From CAZERD01 sp964515405 (GTDB taxonomy: Bacteria; Campylobacterota_A; Desulfurellia; Desulfurellales; CAZERD01): a stretch of 34,292 bases of DNA. Made by a program: the position numbers and the translations under genes. Positions 1 through 8,400 of this stretch are shown here, piece by piece (position 1 is the first letter of the stretch; every line of letters starts with the position of its first letter). The notes under the pieces are model-generated. The model was not told where the DNA came from. It did no database searches and saw only the letters and a list, made by a program, of their open reading frames with translations. The stretch covers positions 1-34,292 of the forward strand of contig CAZERD010000013.1 of the NCBI GenBank assembly GCA_964515405.1. Reading direction: 5' to 3'.

Positions 1-56
1 GAACCCCCAACCTGCTGATTACAAGTCAGCTGCTCTACCAATTGAGCTACGCCAGC
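1..56 (-). tRNA. tRNA-Thr (UGU anticodon), 3' part cut by the window edge
   Basis: On the minus strand the 5' end reads GCTGGCG (acceptor strand), then TA, a D-arm (GCTC...GAGC) and an anticodon arm GCTGA-CTTGTAA-TCAGC whose loop centres on TGT, reading ACA threonine codons. The T-arm starts (GGGGGTTC) and is then cut off by the left edge, so roughly the last 20 bases are missing. A strong consensus promoter sits just upstream (68-95), so the gene is transcribed leftwards independently of the Sir2-like gene. In many bacteria a tRNA-Thr begins a tRNA/tuf cluster, but nothing beyond the edge can be seen here. Confidence 0.93.
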
Positions 57-67
57 GACGACCACTG

Positions 68-95
68 ATTATATAAAAAAAATACACACTGTCAA
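68..95 (-). promoter_or_regulatory. Consensus sigma70 promoter for tRNA-Thr
   Basis: Minus strand: TTGACA (95-90), a 16-base spacer containing an 8-T run, then TATAAT (73-68). Both hexamers match the consensus perfectly. The expected start lies about 5 bases before the tRNA 5' end at 56. It begins just after the Sir2-like stop codon (102-104). Confidence 0.8.
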
Positions 96-101
96 TACTA
101 A

Positions 102-950
102 TCACAGGAGACTATCTATGTCTTTAAGCGCCTTCAATCCACCCTCCGGAATGGATATATGAGGTTCCCCTATGCTATACTCCCTTGGGTTTATCCTTAC
201 CACCTTGCAACCCAAGGCATAAGCAGTTCTCTCACTGATATGTCTTATTGACGGTATAGCCGTACCAGCACCTATCTCCACTACAACAGCGTGTTTCCCC
301 TCCCCAGAGATAGAATCAACGAAAGAACCAAACCTCCTTGCTTGCACATCGCTCCTATACGACACCCAGGAGTAGTCTCCAAACATCAATATATTAGGCC
401 TTGCCACATCTCCACAACGTATACACCTAGGTATATTTTTAGCCCTCATAGTCTCATAATCTACATCTATCACTTCTTTGTTCTCCCATATACCCATTGT
501 ACACGGTTTAACACACTGCAGATAATGTATAGAGCCGTGTATCTCATAGATACGCTCCTCCTCAAATCCAGCCTTCTGGAACTGACCATCAACATTGGAT
601 GTAACAACAAAGTAATCCATACCAAATTTCCCAATCCATCTAAGCAACACATAAAAACCATCATGCGGCTTGGTTTTCCTGTAAAGCTCCAATCTGTGTC
701 CGTAAAAACCCCACCCAAAATATGGGTCCCTTTCAAAATGTGCAGGATTGGCAGCTTCTACAAAACTCAATCCCAACCTTTCATACATGGGATAAGCCTT
801 CCAAAATCCTCTATCACCTCTAAAATCTGGCAATCCAGAATCAACTCCCATCCCAGCACCAGCAGTAATCACTAATACTCCCGCATTCTTTATAAGTTTT
901 GCGCTTTCTTCAACAGCCTGAGCATAATCGTACACAATCCTCCTCCTCAA
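102..950 (-). CDS. Sir2-family NAD-dependent deacylase-like protein
   Basis: A 282-residue sirtuin-fold protein. Visible motifs are the NAD-binding GAGMGVDSGLPDFRG (31-45), TSNVD (117-121, where classic sirtuins have TQNxD), the catalytic-type His138-Gly139, a four-cysteine zinc site (C146, C150, C176, C179) and a second NAD-binding stretch GAGTAIPS (227-234). Sirtuins use NAD to remove acyl groups from lysine or to transfer ADP-ribose. This variant carries GMGVDSGLPDFRG and a W-GFYGHRL segment unlike the textbook CobB form, so the exact reaction is not certain. The called TTG start overlaps the transporter stop (TTGA). An in-frame GTG at 935-933, with AGGAGG six bases before it, is an equally good start. 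Its 3' neighbour is the tRNA-Thr promoter. Confidence 0.85.
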   Translation of the reverse strand: MRRRIVYDYAQAVEESAKLIKNAGVLVITAGAGMGVDSGLPDFRGDRGFWKAYPMYERLGLSFVEAANPAHFERDPYFGWGFYGHRLELYRKTKPHDGFYVLLRWIGKFGMDYFVVTSNVDGQFQKAGFEEERIYEIHGSIHYLQCVKPCTMGIWENKEVIDVDYETMRAKNIPRCIRCGDVARPNILMFGDYSWVSYRSDVQARRFGSFVDSISGEGKHAVVVEIGAGTAIPSIRHISERTAYALGCKVVRINPREYSIGEPHISIPEGGLKALKDIDSLL

Positions 951-2716
951 GCCTGCTTCAAGGAACGCCTTATCACAACCCTCTCCTCTCTACCCGCGGA
1001 ATAATCTATCCTCCACCTACCTGAGCCAAGCAATATGAGTCTCATATTATGATAGGGTATAAGAGTGGACCTATGACCAACACTTATAACACCAGTATGA
1101 GGCAACTCCATCCTGAGTCTCGTATATAACTCCTCTTCTTTCTCCTCATCCAAAGCGCTTGTAGCTTCATCCATATATATCCACTCAGGTCTCTGAAGAA
1201 ATATCCTAACAAATGCTACAAGCTGCTGCTCTCCCAATGAAAGCACCTGAGCCCACATGTTGGGAGTGTGAAGGTGCTTTATTAACCTCTTAAGCCCTAC
1301 ACTGAGTAATAGTTCCTCCAACACTTCATCCCTTGTGGCAGGGTCTCCATACGGATAAATCAACACGTCCTTCAACGTACCCAGCGGAAGATAGGGCCTC
1401 TGGGGAAGGAATAGGGATTTTTCCCTGGGAGGTATAACAACCTTTCCCTCACCAAACGGCCACAAACCCGCTATAGCCCTCACCAAAGTGCTTTTACCTA
1501 TCCCCGAAGGTCCCATTATCAACATTCTATCAGTATACTTCATTGAAAAATTTAGCTTCTCGACAAGAGGAGTAACACCATCCGGAAGAGTTATAGTCAA
1601 ATCCCTAACAATTAATCTCTCTCCAACAACACCCTTAATCCTAGCGTTGTTCTCTTGCATCACCCAAATTTTCTTAATGTTATGCTCAAATGTTCTAAGT
1701 CTATCAACAACAGCGTGCCAATTGGCCAGTGTTGTGTAACTATCCACTATGTAGGAAAGAGACGTCTGAACCTGACCAAACGCTTGTGCTATCTGCATTA
1801 ATCCACCAAGATGAATCTTTTTGGCAAAGAATCTCGGTGCTGCAACAAGTATAGGAAATATTATGGCTATCTGATTGTATCCAGAAGTAAACCAAGTAAG
1901 AAGCTTTTCCCTTACCATTATCTTCCAGTAATTCTCAAAGATGTTCATAAAGTTTCTCATAAGGTGTTTATGTTCTTTCCTTTCCCCGCTGTACATAGCC
2001 ACACTCTCGCTATTTTCTCTTATTCTCACAAGATTAAATCTAAAGTCTGCTTCAAATCTCTGCTGGTCGAAATTCAATTTTATCAACGGCTTGCCTATCA
2101 CAGCTGTAAGCCATGTACCAACCACCGCGTACAGTATAGCAGCCCACACCATATACCCTGGTATAACAATATGGTGTCCAAACAAAGAAAACACTAATGG
2201 ACCAGAAATCGTCCATAGTATTCCTATAAAAGACCCCAACGTAACCACAGAACTCAACAACCCTATAGAAAGTGTCAGAGTTTGAGTAACAAACATATTA
2301 AGATCATCACTTATTCTTTGATCGGGATTATCCGTGCCATCGCTAAAAACCTGCATATGATAGTAGGTCTTATTCTTCATCCACTTTTCAAGATAATGAT
2401 CCGTAAGCCACCTTCTCCACTTTATCTGTAACATTTGGTTCAGATACAAAGCATAAACGGCGGAAACTATATAGAAAAATGCCAGTATACAAAACTTAAA
2501 AATAGCCTTCCAGAATGCGCCTGAATTGAGTTGCTGAAGCGCATTGTAAAACTCTTTATACCAAGCATTAAAAAGTACATTCAAATACACCATGGCAAGG
2601 TTCAACGCTATCACTATAAACAACAATCCCCTTGCCTGAAACTTTTCTTCAGAAAACCAATACGGCTTTACTATATGCCACAGATCCTTAAAAAACTGCC
2701 TGTCAAACTGCCTCAT
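947..2716 (-). CDS. SbmA/BacA/YddA-type ABC transporter (fused membrane + ATPase)
   Basis: A 589-residue half-transporter. The N-terminal about 330 residues form the multi-helix membrane domain of the SbmA/BacA class (ABC_membrane_2), with the typical NAWYKEFYNALQ segment near residue 50. The C-terminal domain is a complete ATPase: Walker A GPSGIGKS (about 400), signature LSLGEQQ (about 494), Walker B IYMDEATSALDE (about 515) and a switch histidine in VGHRS. Relatives in this family import peptides, bleomycin or B12-like compounds or act in fatty-acid/envelope homeostasis; the substrate here is unknown. It starts 36 bases after the pilX-like stop with no clear Shine-Dalgarno. It is coupled to the downstream Sir2-like gene by a TTGA overlap. 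Confidence 0.88.
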   Translation of the reverse strand: MRQFDRQFFKDLWHIVKPYWFSEEKFQARGLLFIVIALNLAMVYLNVLFNAWYKEFYNALQQLNSGAFWKAIFKFCILAFFYIVSAVYALYLNQMLQIKWRRWLTDHYLEKWMKNKTYYHMQVFSDGTDNPDQRISDDLNMFVTQTLTLSIGLLSSVVTLGSFIGILWTISGPLVFSLFGHHIVIPGYMVWAAILYAVVGTWLTAVIGKPLIKLNFDQQRFEADFRFNLVRIRENSESVAMYSGERKEHKHLMRNFMNIFENYWKIMVREKLLTWFTSGYNQIAIIFPILVAAPRFFAKKIHLGGLMQIAQAFGQVQTSLSYIVDSYTTLANWHAVVDRLRTFEHNIKKIWVMQENNARIKGVVGERLIVRDLTITLPDGVTPLVEKLNFSMKYTDRMLIMGPSGIGKSTLVRAIAGLWPFGEGKVVIPPREKSLFLPQRPYLPLGTLKDVLIYPYGDPATRDEVLEELLLSVGLKRLIKHLHTPNMWAQVLSLGEQQLVAFVRIFLQRPEWIYMDEATSALDEEKEEELYTRLRMELPHTGVISVGHRSTLIPYHNMRLILLGSGRWRIDYSAGREERVVIRRSLKQA

Positions 2717-2752
2717 ACATTGGGTAGATTAGATCTTATTTTCGGGGAAATT

Positions 2753-3388
2753 TCAATAGGCATACAACACTCTTATATAAGAAGATCTCGCGGGATTATT
2801 GACATCACTGGCTGGTCCAGAATACACCACCACCGTGTAAAGATAGGGTTTCGGCGGCGGCTGAAGTGTATTACCCCCACTCTTGGAGGAAACAGTGCCA
2901 CCTGTTGAAAACGATGAAGATGCAGCTGCAGCATTGGTATTACCCAGGGAGGTGTTTATAAACTTCACAAACACGTCATAGGTATTCACTCCGGAACCAA
3001 GCCTATATTCTATGTCATAATAATTGACAACTGAAGAAATAGAGGGATCTGTTGCCTCCACAAGCGTGCATCCACAGTAAGTGGATAAATCAGAGGCCGT
3101 CCAAGCGCTCGTGGCAGTATTTAACTTATACTTCAAACATGCAACCTTAGAGTTAACAACAACCGATGGGAAAGAGACCACACCACTCTTTAATTCCGGA
3201 AGCAGGATAAGGGTTTCATTCAGAGCCCCTTGAGCCGCAGCCACAGAAGAAGTATAACCCTTAAACTCGCCAGACATTTTTGAGCTCTGCATGGTCATAT
3301 AGACAGCTACACCGCCGAGTATAAGAACTATAAGCGATACAATCAGAGCTATAACAAGCGCTATTCCCTTCTCGTCCCTGCACATCAT
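2753..3388 (-). CDS. pilX: PilX-like minor pilin (type IV pilus tip)
   Basis: A 211-residue protein starting MMCRDEKG, followed by a roughly 25-residue hydrophobic helix (IALVIALIVSLIVLILGG), which is the PilX_N pattern. After the presumed cleavage glycine (residue 8), position +5 is not glutamate, as expected for the PilX/GspK group that caps the pseudopilus. The rest is a secreted domain with two cysteine pairs and a Ser/Gly-rich stretch near residues 155-180. A longer in-frame ORF extends upstream to 3436, but the ATG at 3388 overlaps the pilW-like stop (ATGA) and is preceded by AGGGGTGA, so that start is preferred. It is the last pilin gene of the operon. Confidence 0.8.
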   Translation of the reverse strand: MMCRDEKGIALVIALIVSLIVLILGGVAVYMTMQSSKMSGEFKGYTSSVAAAQGALNETLILLPELKSGVVSFPSVVVNSKVACLKYKLNTATSAWTASDLSTYCGCTLVEATDPSISSVVNYYDIEYRLGSGVNTYDVFVKFINTSLGNTNAAAASSSFSTGGTVSSKSGGNTLQPPPKPYLYTVVVYSGPASDVNNPARSSYIRVLYAY

Positions 3389-4512
3389 CTCACCCCTAAA
3401 TTCCTCGGTATGACAGAGATCTTTATCAAGTTCCATCTGTAGTGCTTGTAGTCCGGAATCCGAGAAGCGATATTAAACGACCTACCAATTACTGTACCGT
3501 TCACCACACCCCCAACGAACACCGTGGTCTTCGGATATATATATTCTGGATCGTATTTCCCATTCTGAACTAGCATAAAAACAATTACATCCTTCAGCTC
3601 ATTTCTAATCTCTTTAGCGGTGAGTGTTGTTATATCATCACTCCACGTATCTATAACTCCATCTCCATTTGTATCAAGACCAAAGTACACAAGAAAATCG
3701 GCCACACACCCCAGCACAGGTGTAGTGTACATAATACCATTCGCTTGACTCATTAAAGCCCTTCCAAGTGTATATGTACCCATAGCACAAATCGGACTAG
3801 CAGTCGGGGTTGCATATAGCTTATAATCCACCCTATTAAACGGTGCTCTAAGTGTAGCATTGTTAGCCACACCATAAACAAGATACGTATAAGCAGGATT
3901 TACAACCGGAAGTCCATAACTCACTGGGTTCGTGATGGACGGGTTTGCATTCTGAAGAAACTGCCAGTAGAAAGTACTCCCTACAACAAACAACTCCCTG
4001 TTATAGGAGTTCAACAAGATAACATCATCGTTCTTCGCAAAGTTGCTATAGTTAGCTTGAGATGTAGTAGGCCATATATACAACTTACCATTGCATATAT
4101 AACTGAAATGAGCAGTGGCCCTGGACAAACCATACACTGTACCCTTGAGTACAAGGTAACCGAATCCATTTGCCGCAGCATCATCCTTTCCAACAATGGC
4201 TCTTGGAGGATTCGTAGGTGCATCATTGAAAATAGACGGCGCAAAAGAATATTCTGGCAAAGGAGGTGTTAAACTAACCTCCTTGTAGGAAACTGAGTTC
4301 ATATCCCAGGGTAAACCATAACCAGCAAGTTCTATATCTTTCTTTATCATATTTACAACTGGTAGAATATCCATGGAGTTCTTAGCTATGTATACACTCT
4401 TAGCTGTGTTATTAATCTGCTGAACAAACACCCTCAGCGGAATAGCTATAACCAAAGCTAATATGGCAACAACTACTAAGAGTTCTAATAAACCTACCCC
4501 TCTTCTGTTCAT
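3385..4512 (-). CDS. pilW: PilW-like minor pilin
   Basis: 375 residues. The type III (prepilin) signal MNRRG|VGLLELLVVVAILALVIA has the cleavage glycine at 5 and the conserved glutamate at +5 (E10), followed by a large extracytoplasmic domain. Length and position between pilV-like and pilX-like genes match PilW of the Pseudomonas-type minor pilin cluster, which primes pilus assembly together with PilY1. The ATG overlaps the pilV-like stop (ATGA), and its own stop overlaps the pilX-like start in the same way, so translation of the three is probably coupled. No strong Shine-Dalgarno is seen. A GspJ-like assignment is an alternative at the fold level. Confidence 0.82.
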   Translation of the reverse strand: MNRRGVGLLELLVVVAILALVIAIPLRVFVQQINNTAKSVYIAKNSMDILPVVNMIKKDIELAGYGLPWDMNSVSYKEVSLTPPLPEYSFAPSIFNDAPTNPPRAIVGKDDAAANGFGYLVLKGTVYGLSRATAHFSYICNGKLYIWPTTSQANYSNFAKNDDVILLNSYNRELFVVGSTFYWQFLQNANPSITNPVSYGLPVVNPAYTYLVYGVANNATLRAPFNRVDYKLYATPTASPICAMGTYTLGRALMSQANGIMYTTPVLGCVADFLVYFGLDTNGDGVIDTWSDDITTLTAKEIRNELKDVIVFMLVQNGKYDPEYIYPKTTVFVGGVVNGTVIGRSFNIASRIPDYKHYRWNLIKISVIPRNLGVR

Positions 4513-4928
4513 GGTGTAATCACACTATTTACCGTATATTCATACTGCTTTCTACCAACACGCCACACTATCTTACCCGTAATCATTTTCCCAACAACCG
4601 TAGCCGAAGAAGTAAGATCTGATACATTCCATATAAGGGAACAATAAGCCATTGTAAAATTCCTCACTGTGACCTCGTAGGACGGGCATTTTCCAAAGGA
4701 AACATTCAAGTAAGCCGTATTTATAGAGGAAAAGGACAAACCGTCAACGGTTTTTATCTCATTGGATAGAATTTCAACCGCTCTATTTCGTATTTGATTC
4801 CTCATGTTGTTAAGGGCAACAATGCCGCTTAACTTCATCAAAGCTATAATACCTACAGCTATAATAACTATAGCAACAAGAAGCTCTATAAGCGTGAAAC
4901 CCCTATTTAATCTTGCATAAAACTCCAT
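4509..4928 (-). CDS. pilV: PilV-like minor pilin
   Basis: 139 residues from the ATG at 4928 (GGGGTG six bases before it), preferred over an upstream in-frame GTG at 4937. The leader MEFYARLNRG|FTLIELLVAIVIIAVGIIALMKL has a glycine at the cleavage site and glutamate at +5. The VGIIALMKL region is typical of the PilV/GspI class. Its 5' end overlaps the fimT-like gene by 26 bases. It is expected to be processed by the prepilin peptidase PilD and to join the tip subcomplex. PilD and the pilus motor genes are not in this window. Confidence 0.85.
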   Translation of the reverse strand: MEFYARLNRGFTLIELLVAIVIIAVGIIALMKLSGIVALNNMRNQIRNRAVEILSNEIKTVDGLSFSSINTAYLNVSFGKCPSYEVTVRNFTMAYCSLIWNVSDLTSSATVVGKMITGKIVWRVGRKQYEYTVNSVITP

Positions 4929-5406
4929 TATAAACACCCCGTGCTATCCTGAGGGGGGTAACAACTATACAGTTAACACCTCCCGTATTTTCTAGCACCC
5001 TAATAGTACACGCTGCAATACTCCAACTTGCATTTCTCGCCACACCCAAATAGTCAAACAATACTGCATTCTGACCATTTGATACGCAGTTACTTACAAT
5101 GGGATATCTTAGCTTTTTTGTTTTCACCTCAGCTTCTTCAGATGCACCATCAAACTCCTGATTAAAGTTGACGTCATTAAATTTAAACAACTGATAATAG
5201 TTAGTAGCAAAGAACACGCCGTACGACTGGCTCCTATTCATAGATAAAAACCTCTGGTTAAGCATATCACCGTACAGCGTATCAATCTCATTTTCAACAG
5301 CGTATTTTACCGAATACCTGCCCAACTCAGAAATACCTATAGTAAGCAAAATAGCAGCTATTATTAATATCACTAACAGTTCAATAAGCGTAAAACCAGC
5401 CCTCAT
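4903..5406 (-). CDS. FimT/FimU (GspH-type) minor pilin
   Basis: 167 residues with the shortest possible prepilin leader, MRAG|FTLIELLVILIIAAILLTIG (glutamate at +5), then an AVENEIDTLYGDMLNQRFLSMNRS segment typical of the GspH/FimT domain. C-terminal cysteines (near residues 112, 133, 147 and 164) may form disulphides. The ATG at 5406 shares one base with the pilY1 stop (TGATG). A GTG one codon earlier is the alternative start. FimU and FimT cannot be told apart here. Confidence 0.85.
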   Translation of the reverse strand: MRAGFTLIELLVILIIAAILLTIGISELGRYSVKYAVENEIDTLYGDMLNQRFLSMNRSQSYGVFFATNYYQLFKFNDVNFNQEFDGASEEAEVKTKKLRYPIVSNCVSNGQNAVLFDYLGVARNASWSIAACTIRVLENTGGVNCIVVTPLRIARGVYNGVLCKIK

Positions 5407-8400
5407 CACTTTTCAATCCACTGAAGCACCTTATTCACAGGTGGAGGAGAGAGAACTACATTCATACCTGTTCCAGCAGGTGGAACACCAGCAATAGGAG
5501 ACGACAACTTCCTACCACCGTTGCTCCCCTTCGATGCCCCAAAATTTTCAGCAAGATTTATCTTGTTGACAGCCCCGGTTGAGGTTTGCAAGAACAGTGT
5601 CCCCGACACACTCTCAGGTGTCCCACCATTCCGTGGATTCACCATCCATACATACGTCCTACCACCATACCCACATACATCAGATGTAGGCTCAAACGTG
5701 GTAAACAAGACATAACCCAGAGTCAGAGCCTCAGGATCCGTTATCAGCCTTTCAGCGCCGTAGTCCTCAGATGAGGGTGCAAGGTCTATATACCATCCAG
5801 TAGCGATAGAAGAGGGGTTAACAGATGGGTTTGACGTAACATCTGTCAATGAATCAACACTAACGGATGTACTACAGGAGGTACTAACAGTCCCCGAAGA
5901 GAAGCAAGGATCTTTTATACCATACAAATCCCTCTGAGCTTTGAGGTCATCCAAGTCCGTAAAATATCTCCCCTCACCGAAGTATAGCCACAGATTATGT
6001 GTGTTCTTATTTATCATACTCGCCACTTTTGCAGTAACAGGTCCCACGTCACCTATTACCTTTGAAACGCTCCAGCTACACACCAGGTCTGTACAGGGTT
6101 TTTCACCGGTGGCAAGTCTTAAAATCCCACCCTTCCAGTGTGACCCGGCGGGATATGAGTAACCGAAATACACAGCGTCATCCGAATAATCCTCATTTGT
6201 ATCAATTGCCGCATCAAACATTCTGCCCGCAAAGGCATCCACAGGCCCAACAACACTCATATCACACGTGTACTTAGTACCACTGGGAAGTAAACATTTA
6301 TTGCCACTAAGCTGCCATTCATGAACAAGTTTACCAGTTTTCAGATCCAACACATACAGAAACAGAGGCTGATGTATGGTTCCATCGTAACCATCCGGAC
6401 CTGACGCAAACACTACATACCAGTATCCATCCTTATTTTTGTTACCCTTATACGATATATGAACCACAGCAGGCCCTGTCGTCGTAAATGCAAGATGTTT
6501 ATCCGAAAACTCCCACATCACCTTGGGATGCTCAGGATCGGTTACATCAAGAGCAAAATACGAAGAGGCCCCCAATCCACAGCTACACGGTGTCTCTCCA
6601 TAAGGAGCTCCACCTAGCCTCATTCCGCCTATGAGCACCGTTTTCCAGCTCAAACTGCTCTTGTCTGAGGATGGTCCATCACCAGGCCCTCCTATGCTTA
6701 CATCCACGAGATAAGGTGTGAGATCAACAGTATATATGTGGCAGTAATTCGGATCTGCAAGATATTTAAGATATGGAAGAGCATCCTTTGGTATGAACGC
6801 CCAGACTTCAGAACCTAGAGCACCACCATTTGCACTCAACTTAGCAAGCACGCCAGGCTTGTCGGGGAAACTCAAAGCTCCCATTCTAAAAGCATGAAGC
6901 ATCCCATCATTTGCCCCAACAAACACCACGCCACGATTCGGGTGGGTAAACGACCCATCCGGATTATAGTTGTACTGATAATATGTTTTATCTCCATAGT
7001 CCTTGTAGTAAGAATTCACAGGCATCACAGACAAAGCAACAGGTGAAGAATCAACTATATCGCCAAGTTTCCATACGTGGGTCTGCGTGCCTATTGTCAC
7101 CTCTCTATCTCTTAATCCAGACACATGGTTTCCCCTGACCCAGTCTATAATGTTGACAGCATCAGACACAGAAGATGTCTCAAGATACGGTTTTAACAGA
7201 GAAGCGTTTGAACTCACAAAGTTACCCTGGATAGGGGAGATAATAAGACCAGGAACATCCGTGAATATCCTCCTATCAGAAGGATTTGTCTTCCACAACT
7301 CCAGTCCAGCATTCCATACTGTCTTTAGATCAGCAAAATTCTTAATCTTACAGTTTGTAAGAGTACCAGAGCCTGAGTTGTCATCACACACCTTGATCTT
7401 CACAGAATTGCTTGCAGAGTCAAAGAAGAACTCTACAACCTTGTCCTTCAGAGTGAACAATTTATCCAAAGCAGTCTCATTAAGTGTATCAGAATTCTCC
7501 CTTATCTGCTGAACATCAGGAGTAGCACCGAGGTAGAACCACAGGTCATACAATGTTCCAACCCAACTCGCGGAGGTTCCACTATCAAAGTACCTCTTAG
7601 GCCAAAACAGAGCCTGAATCATGGAGGCACCGCTTCTTGAGGCCTCAGCCATAACAGAGAGTGAAGTTCCGGACGAAGCACGCTTCAGCACGTTACTAAA
7701 TATACGTTTAAGCGCCTTTAGAAGTTCACTCGGATTATCGGCATAGTAAGCATGTTTCTCTACGGCAGTACCACCAGCTACAGCCATTTCATCTAAATAT
7801 TTTTTTCCCTCTGGTGAAAGAGCAACACCAAGAACATACGTTCTAACATCAATAGTATATTTCTTCCCACCTATGTTTACTTGAAGAGATCTAAGGGCTT
7901 TGATCTTGTTTAAAACATCCGACATAAGGTCACTGGCACTGTCTTTCTTGCCGCTTTCATCAACGCTTGGCAGTCCATCTGTAACATAAACTATAAACGT
8001 GGGTTGGCATCTATACTCAATGGGGCTACTATATGGAGCAAGCTTACCCTCGAGGTACTTTATGGCCGTCTCAAATGTCCCAGCAGTTGGCGTAAGCCCT
8101 GCGTCTATTATATAAGGACACTCGTTTTTATTATCTAAAGTGCACTTCATGTAGTCTCCAGGATCATTCTTTAAAGGATTAAGTATATCCCACAGCTTGT
8201 TATACGTAGCCGTGGTATTCCCGAACGAATCCTCCAAATCCCCCACGGGAACATGCAAGTAGCCGTCTCCTGGAGAAGCACTTGAAAGCCATGTAAATGA
8301 ATATCCAAGTTTTTTACTCACCCTAATAGAAACAAGCCTCCTGCCAAAATCTTTATACCCAAGGGCAATATCCGTATCACTAGGAATGAGTGTGGACGAA

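Noticed and set aside
291..875. Open plus-strand frame of 194 codons opposite the Sir2-like gene
   Set aside because: Its translation is rich in His, Pro, Ser and Thr with no family resemblance, it has no ribosome site, and the minus strand has clear sirtuin motifs.
3389..3436. Longer N-terminus for the pilX-like protein
   Set aside because: The 16 extra residues would place charged sequence before the prepilin leader, and the ATG at 3388 has its own ribosome site and overlaps the upstream stop.
7087..7512. Plus-strand frame of 141 codons within pilY1
   Set aside because: Antisense shadow; the translation has no signal, domain or promoter support.
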